DNA of 29,485 bases, from the NCBI GenBank assembly GCA_045106295.1, contig JBGCEI010000103.1:1-29485 (forward strand). The letters run 5' to 3'. The notes beneath the pieces are model-generated. The model made no database searches, was not told the DNA's origin, and saw only the letters and a list, made by a program, of their open reading frames with translations. Positions 7,275 through 15,171 of the stretch are shown here, one piece after another. Both the position numbers and the translations under genes were made by a program. The stretch is from WTJX01 sp045106295 (GTDB lineage Bacteria; Bacteroidota; Bacteroidia; Cytophagales; JAAEPT01). The first letter of the stretch is position 1. Every line of letters starts with the position of its first letter.

Positions 7275-8461
7275 AGATTACGTCGTTTTCTTTTTTTCTC
7301 CTTTTTAAAGAATGACCTAGCTTCTTTATGATACGAACTATTCTTCTTTGAATAGTTTAATACCTTTTCGTAGTAGCTAGATGCTTGCTCCATATCATTA
7401 TTTTTAATAGCATTTTTAGCTAAAATAGTAAGAGACAGTTTGCAATAACCCCTACTGGTAAAAGCCTCCCCTAATTCTTCGGAAATACTAACGCATTGTT
7501 TGTAGTAATACATAGAAGAGTCAGTGTTGTGTTTTATTTGATTGTATAACACACCTAAATGATAGCTTGCTAAGCGACCATTTTGTAAACCGTACCCTAC
7601 TTGTTTGTGTTCGTATTTGTCATAGATAGATTGAAAGTGAGTCAACGCCTTTTTTCTTTTGCCTAAGTAAAAAGTATACTTAGCTAAATGGTTTTCAAAA
7701 TAAGAATTTTGAGGATATTGGCTGTGTAAGTAAGCAGCAATGTTAGATGCCTTTTTTATATCTTTCTTTTCTTCAAATTCACCAATCACTTTCATGTGAA
7801 AAATCATGGCTTCAATGCGTGAATAAAAAGCGTTATTACTTGCTTCCCTTAGTTGTGCGAGTCCTTTTCCTCTATCCCCTTTTTTGAAAAAAAGCATAAT
7901 AGGTTTTAGAAAACGTTTGTTATCTGAAATCCATTCTCTAAAGTAATTGTACATTCCTTCACCAAATAGAAATTCAGGACTAAGCAAAGTGCGTTTTTGT
8001 TCTATTTCTAGGTACTTTAAAGCACTGCTTGTAGCTGATAGTGCTTTGGTATAATCATCTTGGTCCGAGTGTCTTCTTGCTTTTAGCCCATAAGCAGAAG
8101 CTAAAAAAAAGTCAGCCTCTTCATTAGTGGGATCTTCTTTTAATAACTGTTTAGATAAACGAACAGTGATATCTATGTATTTATAGAATTGAGTATCGTT
8201 TGTTTTGATATGGTCTTCAGGTAGGATTTTCCACCAGTTATTCATAGCAAGAAGTAGATAGCCAAGAGGGTGATTTGGGTGTTCTTGAGTGATCCATGTA
8301 AACTGTTTTTCAGCTTCTTGAAAAGAAAAGTTATACATAGAGTCAATGGCTTCGGTAGACTCTAGTTGGATGGAAAGGTCTGTTAATAAATAAGCGGGTT
8401 GTGCCCACGAAAATTGATTAAAGAGTATACTGAAAAGGATAAAAATGAATCTTCTTTTCAT
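7271..8461 (-). CDS. Secreted TPR-repeat protein
   Basis: The start at 8461 is preferred over an in-frame ATG at 8506 because it gives a clean signal peptide, MKRRFIFILF onward, ending near FSWAQ. The longer version puts 15 polar residues ahead of it. The mature protein (about 375 residues) is helical, with TPR-like units: YSFQEAEKQFTWITQEHPNHPLG-type pairs near the N-terminus, AKYTFYLGKRKKALTHFQSIY in the middle, and MEQASSYYEKVLNYSKK near the end. The C-terminus is very basic (KKEKKRKRRNL). It is probably periplasmic; no enzymatic motif was found and its role is unknown. Confidence 0.88.
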   Translation of the reverse strand: MKRRFIFILFSILFNQFSWAQPAYLLTDLSIQLESTEAIDSMYNFSFQEAEKQFTWITQEHPNHPLGYLLLAMNNWWKILPEDHIKTNDTQFYKYIDITVRLSKQLLKEDPTNEEADFFLASAYGLKARRHSDQDDYTKALSATSSALKYLEIEQKRTLLSPEFLFGEGMYNYFREWISDNKRFLKPIMLFFKKGDRGKGLAQLREASNNAFYSRIEAMIFHMKVIGEFEEKKDIKKASNIAAYLHSQYPQNSYFENHLAKYTFYLGKRKKALTHFQSIYDKYEHKQVGYGLQNGRLASYHLGVLYNQIKHNTDSSMYYYKQCVSISEELGEAFTSRGYCKLSLTILAKNAIKNNDMEQASSYYEKVLNYSKKNSSYHKEARSFFKKEKKRKRRNL

Positions 8462-8518
8462 GAAATAGGCGATGTTATTCTTGTTTTTTAGGAAAACTAT
8501 CAACAAAATGGTTAATTA

Positions 8519-8539
8519 TATGACATATAAGTTGTCATA
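8519..8539. promoter_or_regulatory. Inverted repeat between divergent genes (candidate operator)
   Basis: TATGACA-N7-TGTCATA is a perfect 7-bp dyad. It lies 58 bases before the TPR gene start and 28 bases before the START-like gene start. The size and symmetry suit a dimeric regulator. No regulator is identified. Confidence 0.45.
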
Positions 8540-8567
8540 GATAACAAAAAACTGTTAATTTATCAAT

Positions 8568-8948
8568 ATGAGTGATACAGTATTTGAATTAGAGTATGAG
8601 ATTAAGGCATCTATTAAGATGATTTTTCCGTACATCAGTTCTGCCAGTGGATTGGCTAATTGGTTTTGTGATGATGTAGTTATTAAACCTAACGGGAAAC
8701 ATGATTTTATTTGGGATAATGAAAGTCACATAGGTGATATCAATATTAAAAAAATGAATAAGAGTGTTTCGATTGTCTATGACGAAGGAGATAATAATTA
8801 CGTGAATCTTGAATTGACAGAAAATGAATTTACTCAAAGTATTTTTATTAAAGTAGAAGACGCTTCAGACATGGCAGATACGCATGAAGATTGTGATGAT
8901 ATTTGGGTTGCATTAATAGACGATTTGAAGGAAAATTTCGGAGGATAA
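8568..8948 (+). CDS. START-like domain protein
   Basis: A 126-residue protein made of a single START/SRPBCC-like helix-grip fold. The N-terminal strand FELEYEIKASIKMIFPYISSASGLANWF is the standard opening of this family in Bacteroidota, and the C-terminal helix is DIWVALIDDLKENF. It has no signal peptide and is acidic. The next gene, an LptF/LptG permease, begins 30 bases downstream on the same strand, so the two likely form an operon. Ligand and function are unknown; lipid binding is only suggested by the fold. Confidence 0.85.
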   Translation: MSDTVFELEYEIKASIKMIFPYISSASGLANWFCDDVVIKPNGKHDFIWDNESHIGDINIKKMNKSVSIVYDEGDNNYVNLELTENEFTQSIFIKVEDASDMADTHEDCDDIWVALIDDLKENFGG

Positions 8949-8978
8949 TATAATACCTATCCTCTCAGTTTAGCGGTA

Positions 8979-10454
8979 ATGAAAAAACTACATTCCTTTG
9001 TTATAAAGTCCATATTAGGTCCTTTTATTGTTATTATTACCGTCTTAGTTTTTATTTTTCTCGTTCAATTTTTAGTTAATTATATGGACGAGCTAGCAGG
9101 GAAAGGTATTGGACCGTCTTTTTTTGCAGAACTCTCTTTTTATTTTAGCTTTAAGATGATTCCTAAGTCTATGCCAATAGCGGTGCTATTAGCTAGCCTC
9201 ATGGCTTATGGGAATCTAGGACAGTTCAATGAATTAACAGCTATCAAAAGTGCTGGTATTTCCTTACCAAGAATTATGGTCTCCTCTTTTTGGTTTTTTG
9301 TAGGAATGGCCATTTTCTCTTTCTTATTAAGTAATTACATTATTCCTAAAACCAATTTAAAAGCATACAGCCTTTTTTATGATATTAGACATAAGGAAGC
9401 AACTTTTGATTTACAAGAAAAAGTATTCTCCTCTAGTTTACCAGGTTATAGTATTCGGGTAGATAAAAAGTATGAAGATGGGAAATCATTAAAGAATGTC
9501 ATTGTTTATAGCCACTCTGGAAGTCAAGGAAATAGAGATGTTATGATAGCTGATTCAGGTCAGATGTATACCATTATGGACGAAAAGTATCTTGTATTTA
9601 AAATGTTTAACGGAACAAAAAATACGGAGACGAAAGATGGAAGCGATGGGGCTATCTCATCAAATAGGAACAATGCCAGCAAAAAAGGGTATGCTATTTC
9701 TAGGTTTGACTCTTCACAAATGGTGTTTGACATGTCTTCTTTTAAAATGGATGATACCCCAGAAGAATTGTTTAAGAAAGACAAACGCATGTTGAGAGTA
9801 GAGCAATTAGTTGTATTTGTAGACTCGATAGACAAGAGAAGTGAAAAGCTATTAAATGATATAGGAGGACGTGTTAAACGGCAACATGTTTATTATAGTA
9901 AAGCAATTGACTCTACTCAATTACAAGAAATAGGTAGTAATGACAGTGTTTTGTTACACGTATTAAATGCTAAAATAACTAAAATAGACACAGGAAAGGT
10001 CTGTAGAGCAGCAGCTACAAATGCAAAAAATTGCTTTAACTCCATTGAATCTATGAACGAAAACCATGAACGGGTAGTAAAGAGTCGTAAAAATTATGAA
10101 ATCGCTATGTGGCAAAAGATCACAGAAGCATTTGCCTGTATAGTTATGTTTTTAATAGGAGCACCTATAGGTTCAATTATTAAAAAGGGGGGGCTAGGAA
10201 TACCTGTATTGGTAGGAGTTTTATTTTTCATTATTTACTACATACTAACAGAATCTATGCGGAAGTATGCGAAAGAAGACGTTCTAGAACCTGAAATAGC
10301 ACTTTGGATTCCCAATATTATTCTCTTCATAGTGAGTATGTGGTTTTTAAACAAAGCGAGAAAAGATGCTCGCTTATTTGAATTAGATGGCTTTCAAGTT
10401 TTAGTTAGAAAGCTATGGGCTAAAATAAAGCCAATAGAGGAAGCTACTGAATAG
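8979..10454 (+). CDS. LptF/LptG-family permease (LPS export ABC transporter subunit)
   Basis: 491 residues with the YjgP/YjgQ layout. Three N-terminal membrane helices span about residues 8-125, including SFKMIPKSMPIAVLLASLMAYG and LTAIKSAGISLPRIM, both typical of the family. A periplasmic beta-jellyroll region follows (about 130-365), then three C-terminal helices (about 385-470) with MFLIGAPIGSIIKKGGLGIPVL. Such permeases extract LPS from the inner membrane with LptB and pass it to LptC. The central region is longer than in E. coli, as is common in Bacteroidota. LptF and LptG cannot be told apart here. A terminator overlaps its stop codon. Confidence 0.95.
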   Translation: MKKLHSFVIKSILGPFIVIITVLVFIFLVQFLVNYMDELAGKGIGPSFFAELSFYFSFKMIPKSMPIAVLLASLMAYGNLGQFNELTAIKSAGISLPRIMVSSFWFFVGMAIFSFLLSNYIIPKTNLKAYSLFYDIRHKEATFDLQEKVFSSSLPGYSIRVDKKYEDGKSLKNVIVYSHSGSQGNRDVMIADSGQMYTIMDEKYLVFKMFNGTKNTETKDGSDGAISSNRNNASKKGYAISRFDSSQMVFDMSSFKMDDTPEELFKKDKRMLRVEQLVVFVDSIDKRSEKLLNDIGGRVKRQHVYYSKAIDSTQLQEIGSNDSVLLHVLNAKITKIDTGKVCRAAATNAKNCFNSIESMNENHERVVKSRKNYEIAMWQKITEAFACIVMFLIGAPIGSIIKKGGLGIPVLVGVLFFIIYYILTESMRKYAKEDVLEPEIALWIPNIILFIVSMWFLNKARKDARLFELDGFQVLVRKLWAKIKPIEEATE

Positions 10455-10469
10455 TTTTCAGTAGCTTTT
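10441..10469 (+). terminator. Intrinsic terminator after the LptF/LptG-family permease gene
   Basis: AAGCTACTGAA (10441-10451) pairs perfectly with TTCAGTAGCTT (10457-10467) around the loop TAGTT, ending in a short T-run. The stem starts inside the last codons and covers the stop. It could also help terminate the convergent SRPBCC transcript. Confidence 0.8.
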
Positions 10470-10479
10470 GAAATTACTT

Positions 10480-11016
10480 CTATTCTAATACTTTTTTTAG
10501 ATTAGACAAACCCTTTTTAAATTCGTCTCCAATCATTTGTTCAAAGTCCATAAAAAGTAGCATGAGATTCATAGGGTATTTCATCTTACCAACAAAACCC
10601 CAAACAACCTTAGTCTCCGTTTCTGATACTGAGTCTGTAGAAAAGTAACCCAAATCTCTTGCTTCAAATGGTTCAGAGAAGCGAAGTTCGAAATTAATTC
10701 GTTTTCCATCTATTATCTCTTTAATTTCTTGTTCACCACTGCCTACTTCTTTTACCTGACTAGTCCAAGCAACAGTAGAACCAACTGTACCATCTGTACC
10801 AGTGTATGTTCTTTTCATATCCAAATCAAGCTCAGCCCATGGGCTATACGCCTCCATATTTTTAATGTAGGTTAAATAATTAAAAACATCTTGTTTTGGT
10901 TGATTAATGACTATTTCTCTTTCAACAGTATATTGCTCTTTGACGAATAGAGCAGCTACTAAAGGAATAGCAATGATGATAGCAAGAATAAGAATTACCT
11001 TTTTTAATAAATTCAT
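10480..11016 (-). CDS. Membrane-anchored SRPBCC (polyketide cyclase/START-like) protein
   Basis: 178 residues. One N-terminal hydrophobic helix (about 5-25) acts as an anchor or uncleaved signal. A helix-grip SRPBCC domain follows from about residue 30: YTVEREIVINQPKQDVFNYLTYIKNMEAYSPWAELD, then VGSTVAWTSQ and the closing helix DEFKKGLSNLKKVL. These small proteins are common in Bacteroidota and usually lack a known ligand. It is convergent with the LptF/LptG permease gene and divergent from the GSCFA gene. It is not closely similar by eye to the START-like protein at 8568. Confidence 0.88.
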   Translation of the reverse strand: MNLLKKVILILAIIIAIPLVAALFVKEQYTVEREIVINQPKQDVFNYLTYIKNMEAYSPWAELDLDMKRTYTGTDGTVGSTVAWTSQVKEVGSGEQEIKEIIDGKRINFELRFSEPFEARDLGYFSTDSVSETETKVVWGFVGKMKYPMNLMLLFMDFEQMIGDEFKKGLSNLKKVLE

Positions 11017-11034
11017 AGTGTGCCTTGTTTAAGT

Positions 11035-11059
11035 ATTAGTTAAGTTTAGTTTAACTAAT
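11035..11059. promoter_or_regulatory. 9-bp inverted repeat in divergent intergenic region
   Basis: ATTAGTTAA (11035-11043) and TTAACTAAT (11051-11059) are perfect inverted copies with a 7-base spacer. The dyad lies 18 bases upstream of the SRPBCC start and about 110 bases before the GSCFA gene. It may be an operator for the minus-strand gene, or a 5'-UTR hairpin. Nothing else clear is seen in this 150-base gap. Confidence 0.45.
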
Positions 11060-11166
11060 TTATCATTTTTTTTAATAAATGGAAACAAGGATTTCAATAA
11101 ACCTAAATTGTAGACTAGTACTTACGAGTAATAATCTATTAAATTGCAGTTATTCTAACAAGAAAT

Positions 11167-12126
11167 ATGTTCAGGACAGAAGTTACGCCCAAAATACAGT
11201 CAAACTTTTTTATTGATTATACGACTAATATTCTTTCATTAGGATCTTGTTTTGCTACAACGATAGGCAGTGAGATAGAAAAAAATAAGTTCGTTATATC
11301 AGTTAACCCTTTCGGTGTATTGTTTAACCCATTGTCAATAACTACTATTTTAAAGTGTTGTATGGAAGAGACTATCCCTGAAGAACTATTTATTGAGAAA
11401 GGAGGCGTTTGGAACCATTTTTATTGTCACTCCTGTTTTTCAGGAATGAAAAAAGAGGAGCTAGAGAATAATATTAAGCATGTATTTACACAGACAAAAC
11501 AATTTGTAGAGAAAGTAGACACCTTATTTTTAACATTAGGTACAGCTATTGGGTATATCCATAAAAAAACAGGTTTGTTTGTAGCTAATTGTCATAAACA
11601 ATCATCCTCATTATTTGAAAAGAAGATGTTGTCAGTAGCTGAAATAGAGCAGCAGCTTTTGTTGCTTCTTTCTTTATTACCTAAAAAAACAAAAATAGTA
11701 CTTACATTAAGCCCTGTGAGACATGTAAAAGATACATTGGAGAGCAATTTAGTGAGTAAGTCTCGTTTACGAGTGGCGATGGATGATTTTACAAGTAAAC
11801 ATGATCGAGTAACGTATTTTTCAGCATACGAATTGTTGCAGGATGATTTGAGGGATTATCGCTTTTATTCAGATGATTTATTACATCCTTCTGAAAAGGC
11901 GATAGCGTATGTGTGGGATAAGTTTGTAAGCTGTTTTATGAACCAAGAAACACAGACTACGCTTCATACTGTGACTCGTTTAGTAAAAGCTTGCCAACAT
12001 AAGCCATTTCATGTAGCGTCAAAAGAACATCAAGAATTTTTGAGGAAGACGTTGAAAGAGCTAAAACAAGTCAAAAAAATAGACTTCTCATATGAAATAA
12101 GGAGTCTAGAAAATCAATTGACTTAA
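11167..12126 (+). CDS. GSCFA-domain protein
   Basis: The defining pentapeptide GSCFA occurs at residues 26-30 in the context ILSLGSCFATTIGSEIEKNKF. It is followed by NPFGVLFNPLSI, which is also typical. The 319-residue length matches the family. GSCFA proteins are predicted SGNH-hydrolase relatives; here a late DDLLHPSEKAIAYVWDKF supplies the Asp-x-x-His pair typical of that fold. No signal peptide is seen. The substrate is unknown, but esterase or acyltransferase activity on a cell-envelope glycan is a reasonable inference. Confidence 0.93.
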   Translation: MFRTEVTPKIQSNFFIDYTTNILSLGSCFATTIGSEIEKNKFVISVNPFGVLFNPLSITTILKCCMEETIPEELFIEKGGVWNHFYCHSCFSGMKKEELENNIKHVFTQTKQFVEKVDTLFLTLGTAIGYIHKKTGLFVANCHKQSSSLFEKKMLSVAEIEQQLLLLLSLLPKKTKIVLTLSPVRHVKDTLESNLVSKSRLRVAMDDFTSKHDRVTYFSAYELLQDDLRDYRFYSDDLLHPSEKAIAYVWDKFVSCFMNQETQTTLHTVTRLVKACQHKPFHVASKEHQEFLRKTLKELKQVKKIDFSYEIRSLENQLT

Positions 12127-12134
12127 TTCAGTAT

Positions 12135-12575
12135 TTATTCAGTCACCTCTTTTTTGCAACTCTCCCCTACTTTTTGACAACATTCATGTCCGCATGAAAC
12201 AGTAGCTTTACTTGAAGAATCTTTTTTACAACAAGGTTTGGTACAATTTGAAGGGCATATTTTTTCACTTGTTTTCTTACAGCAAGGTTTAGTACAGTCT
12301 TTTGCACATGTTTTATTCTCATCCTTTTTGCAACAAGGCTTTGTACAATCTTTTTTGCACATTTTACTATCTTCTTTCTTACAGCAAGGTTTGGTACAAG
12401 ATGAATCACAACTAGTTTTTGTAGAGTCAGAAGCTAAACAACATGCTTTACCTCTTTTTTTACAACAGTGTGTAGGAGTATTATCGTCTGTTTTTTCAGC
12501 AGGAGAAGAACAGGAAATGATAAAGCCAGCTAAAAGGATATAGCCAATAGATATTATGTTTTTAATTATTTTCAT
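12135..12575 (-). CDS. Cysteine-repeat lipoprotein, possible metal-binding
   Basis: A 146-residue protein with a lipoprotein signal (lipobox FIISC, Cys22). The mature part is dominated by cysteine and lysine, with 24 further cysteines. Residues 56-123 are four perfect-register 17-residue repeats of pattern C-x3-C-x3-CCKK-x5 (CTKPCCKK core). Flanking half-repeats are HCCKK and ECCQK. Such spacing suggests soft-metal (Cu, Zn, Cd) binding or heavy disulfide cross-linking in the periplasm or at the surface. I do not recognise a named family. It stands alone, convergent with the GSCFA gene, with no metal transporter nearby. The lack of aromatic and catalytic motifs argues against an enzyme. Confidence 0.85.
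   Translation of the reverse strand: MKIIKNIISIGYILLAGFIISCSSPAEKTDDNTPTHCCKKRGKACCLASDSTKTSCDSSCTKPCCKKEDSKMCKKDCTKPCCKKDENKTCAKDCTKPCCKKTSEKICPSNCTKPCCKKDSSSKATVSCGHECCQKVGESCKKEVTE
12207..12410 (-). repeat. Four tandem 51-bp coding repeats
   Basis: The DNA encoding residues 56-123 of the cysteine-rich lipoprotein is four in-frame 51-bp units. Reading the plus strand, the shared core is the complement of the codons for CTKPCCKK. Units differ at many third positions and at the five linker residues, so the array is not a very recent expansion. Confidence 0.85.
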
Positions 12576-12710
12576 GTATTTTGAGTTAATACTATTAGAT
12601 AAAAGAAGCCAGTTTCCATTTTAATTATTTTCATTATTTCATCATTTAATTTCTTTCTTGTTGTGAAAGTATAATTTCATAATTCAACCTGACTTGTTAT
12701 GCCGTGTAAA

Positions 12711-13406
12711 TTATTCATTCACCTCTATGAACTTATCGACATCAAACGTTTTCCCTAATATAATGATAATATCAGTGTCCAACAAGATGGTGTCTCCTTT
12801 TGGTACACCAATAATATGTTCGACATCTATAAGTTTGCCATCTTTCATTTCAGAAAAAGTTCGTTTGATAGTTACTAAATTTAGGTTGTAACGTTCACGT
12901 AGTCCTATCTCTTCAATGCTTTTATTAGCTACACGCTTAGGTGTTTTCACCTCGATAATTTCGTAATCGTCTGGTAAAGGTAAAAAACCTTCCACCGTAG
13001 GATGAAGTAGCATTTCGGCTACCGTTGAGCCTACTTGCTCATCAGGAGAGAAAATTTCTTCTATGCCCAATTTTTTAAGAATCATTTTCTGGTGGTCGTT
13101 CTGAGAACGGGCAATGATTCGTTTAGTACCTAATTCCTTTAATAAAACAGTAGTTAAAATAAGGCCTTCAAAATTATGCCCAATAGCTACCACTACAGCA
13201 TCCATATCCTGAATATTTTGAGCCTTTAGCGCCCTGCTATCCGTACCAGACATCACTACAGCATGTGCTACACCTGTTTTTACTTCCTCCACTTTTTCAT
13301 GGTCAGCATCAATAGCTAATACCTCAGCGCCTCTTTCAGCTAGTTTTTTTGCAATAGAAGTACCTATGTATCCTAGTCCTATTACAGCAAATCGTTCGTT
13401 ATTCAT
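12711..13406 (-). CDS. ktrA: KtrA/TrkA-type potassium uptake regulator (RCK protein)
   Basis: 231 residues with one RCK_N and one RCK_C domain, the KtrA arrangement rather than the doubled TrkA one. The Rossmann nucleotide-binding motif GLGYIGTSIAKKL (10-22) is followed by acidic AIDADHEKV at the end of strand 2. RCK_C covers about 140-225 (YEIIEVKTPKRVANKSIEEIGLRERYNLNLV). Such proteins sit as a cytoplasmic ring on the KtrB/TrkH channel and gate K+ uptake by ATP/ADP or NAD(H). No channel partner gene is in the window; it may be unlinked or lie elsewhere. 75 bases separate it from the upstream gene. Confidence 0.93.
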   Translation of the reverse strand: MNNERFAVIGLGYIGTSIAKKLAERGAEVLAIDADHEKVEEVKTGVAHAVVMSGTDSRALKAQNIQDMDAVVVAIGHNFEGLILTTVLLKELGTKRIIARSQNDHQKMILKKLGIEEIFSPDEQVGSTVAEMLLHPTVEGFLPLPDDYEIIEVKTPKRVANKSIEEIGLRERYNLNLVTIKRTFSEMKDGKLIDVEHIIGVPKGDTILLDTDIIIILGKTFDVDKFIEVNE

Positions 13407-13481
13407 ACCTATTAAAAAATGGTTTTAGACCAAACCGTACTTAATTGCGAGTACTAGTTTACCAATTACTGCTTATTAATC

Positions 13482-14036
13482 CTAAAAATCATCGATATTC
13501 TCTTCTATTACTTTCATCTTATTTACTGTATATGCACCAGTAGTTTGGTGAATTATTTTTCCGGATTCATCCAATAAAAAAAAGTAAGGTTTGTCTTTTT
13601 GAATCATTTGTAGAGAAGATTTATACTCTTTGATCTTTCCTTTAAAGAATAAAATGTAGGCTTGTAATTTTGGATCTACATTTTGAATCGCTTTTTTCTT
13701 CGCTTTTCCTTCTGCCGCAGCAGCAATTCCAGTGAACATAGGTATAAAGTAAGTATTGACATCATAAGAAAAAGAAGCAAACAAACCATCATTCTTTCCT
13801 AATTTAGGCTGCAAGAATTTCTTAAAAATAGGTGAATACCAAGTAGATAAGTCTTTTTCTGCCTTTTTAGAATAAGCTAATCCCAACAGCGTATACTTTC
13901 CATTACAAAAATCCGGAAGCATTACCTCTTTGCTCTGTAACGTTTCCACTTCCATAACAGGAAAAACATCTCCTATTTGAGCGTAAGACAAAAAGAGGGT
14001 AAAAATAAGAATGTGCAGTAAAAGGAAGCATTTCAT
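13482..14036 (-). CDS. Secreted protein, possibly thioredoxin-like fold without CxxC
   Basis: 184 residues with a signal peptide ending near LSYAQ. The mature start IGDVFPVMEVETLQSKEVMLPDF resembles the entrance of TlpA/peroxiredoxin-like folds, and KYTLLGLAYSKKAEKDLSTWYSPIFKKF sits where the active-site helix would be. The expected CxxC is absent: the only mature cysteine is in DFCNGKY. Later PYFFLLDESGKIIHQTTG matches the cis-Pro to beta-hairpin region of such proteins. If the fold assignment is right it cannot do thiol-disulfide exchange by the standard route. It is divergent from the glycosyltransferase gene. Function unknown. Confidence 0.85.
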   Translation of the reverse strand: MKCFLLLHILIFTLFLSYAQIGDVFPVMEVETLQSKEVMLPDFCNGKYTLLGLAYSKKAEKDLSTWYSPIFKKFLQPKLGKNDGLFASFSYDVNTYFIPMFTGIAAAAEGKAKKKAIQNVDPKLQAYILFFKGKIKEYKSSLQMIQKDKPYFFLLDESGKIIHQTTGAYTVNKMKVIEENIDDF

Positions 14037-14078
14037 TTGTAGTCTATAGTTAAGAGTTATAATTTAGAGATAATAACT

Positions 14079-14096
14079 ACCATTATCAATAATGGT
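14079..14096. promoter_or_regulatory. 18-bp palindrome between divergent genes
   Basis: ACCATTATCAATAATGGT is an 8-bp perfect dyad around CA. It is centred 26 bases before the glycosyltransferase start, and 43 bases separate its left edge from the divergent secreted-protein start. It could be an operator for either gene or a leader hairpin for the polysaccharide block. Confidence 0.45.
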
Positions 14097-14113
14097 TCCT
14101 TAATTTCAATTTT

Positions 14114-15094
14114 ATGCACTTTTCTCTTATTGTACCCGTTTACAATCGTCCCGACCATATCGAAGGCTTGTTACAGTGCTTGACAGAACAAACATACAAA
14201 GACTTTGAGCTAATAGTAGTAGAGAGTGGCTCTACCGTTCAATCCGACAAAGCAGTTGAGAAATACAAAAATAAACTCCAAGTCAAATATTGTCCTACAG
14301 GAAATAATGGGCAAGGTTTTTCTCGAAACGTTGGAATGAAACAAGCCACAGGAGACTACTTCGTAATTTTAGACTCCGATATTTTATTGGCAGATGATTT
14401 TATATCAAACATTCACCAAGGAATCGAACAACAACACTTAGATGCTCATGGAGGTCCGGACAAACTACATCCACATTCATCTTTGATGCAAAAAGTAATC
14501 AATTACTTAATGACCTCCCTTTTCACAACAGGAGGCACCCGAGGAAAAAAGAAGAGTGTAGGGAGGTATTATCCAAGAAGTTTTAATATGGGGTTCTCCC
14601 GTAAGGTATATGAAAAAACACAAGGCTTTAGATTACCCTACATGGGAGAAGATATTGAATTAAGTAGACGAATTTATGAAGAAGGCTTTTCTGTAGGTTT
14701 AATAGAGAACGCATATGTGTTCCATGAACGAAAAAAAACATTTACTACTTTTTACAAACAGATTCATTGGTTTGGTCGTTCGAGAATCAATACATTTAAA
14801 ATGTATCGAGATACCTTGAAGCTAGTCCATTTACTGCCCATTTTCTTTTTAAGCTACTTTATCGGGGTAGTAGTAGCTCTATTATTGCCTGGATTATTTG
14901 CGGTAGCTATCATATTTCCATTAATAGGTTATCTACTAGCTGTTTTTGTGGATTCGTTTATTCAGCACAAAAATCTAGTTATTAGCTTTTTGAGTACGGT
15001 AGGAGTCTTTTACCTCTTTTTTGGTTATGCCTTTGGTATGATTACAGAGTTTTTAAAACCAATTAAAATCAATCAAACAGAGAAGATTTCATGA
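14114..15094 (+). CDS. Family 2 glycosyltransferase with C-terminal membrane helices
   Basis: 326 residues. The GT-A nucleotide-sugar domain (1-230) begins FSLIVPVYNRPDHIEGLLQCL and includes the metal-binding DSD within FVILDSDILLADDF. A later MGEDIELSRRIYEEGF supplies the catalytic ED and the Q/RxxRW-like region. Two hydrophobic helices near residues 237-285 and a further stretch at 293-315 anchor it to the inner membrane. It is the first gene of the polysaccharide block; the RfbF gene follows after a 77-base gap holding a large hairpin. It probably transfers a sugar to a lipid-linked acceptor. Donor and acceptor are not readable from sequence. Confidence 0.93.
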   Translation: MHFSLIVPVYNRPDHIEGLLQCLTEQTYKDFELIVVESGSTVQSDKAVEKYKNKLQVKYCPTGNNGQGFSRNVGMKQATGDYFVILDSDILLADDFISNIHQGIEQQHLDAHGGPDKLHPHSSLMQKVINYLMTSLFTTGGTRGKKKSVGRYYPRSFNMGFSRKVYEKTQGFRLPYMGEDIELSRRIYEEGFSVGLIENAYVFHERKKTFTTFYKQIHWFGRSRINTFKMYRDTLKLVHLLPIFFLSYFIGVVVALLLPGLFAVAIIFPLIGYLLAVFVDSFIQHKNLVISFLSTVGVFYLFFGYAFGMITEFLKPIKINQTEKIS

Positions 15095-15156
15095 TTAGTA
15101 ATGAATAATGAAGAATTAATAATTAATTTAGTTATTATAAATTATTCATTACTAAT
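15094..15156. repeat. 16-bp stem inverted repeat between the glycosyltransferase and rfbF genes
   Basis: ATTAGTAATGAATAAT (15094-15109) has a perfect inverted copy, ATTATTCATTACTAAT (15141-15156). The AT-rich 31-base loop contains ATTAATAATTAAT, itself palindromic. It starts at the last base of the upstream stop codon and ends 15 bases before the rfbF start. It could be an interspersed REP/MITE-like repeat or an attenuating or mRNA-stabilising hairpin. No U-tract follows. Confidence 0.7.
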
Positions 15157-15171
15157 TCTTAATTACCAAGA

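Noticed and set aside
7264..7283. ACGTAA/TTACGT mini-hairpin followed by a T-rich run at the Lrp/TPR convergence
   Set aside because: The stem is only six pairs and AT-rich; it is too weak to call a terminator, and the T-run also encodes the basic C-terminus of the TPR protein.
8462..8506. Upstream ATG extension of the TPR protein
   Set aside because: It would place a polar 15-residue stretch before a normal signal peptide; the ATG at 8461 is the better start.
12167..12543. Overlapping open frames on both strands across the cysteine-repeat gene
   Set aside because: They arise because the 51-bp repeat keeps other frames open. Only the frame with a lipoprotein signal and regular CxxxC spacing looks like a real protein.
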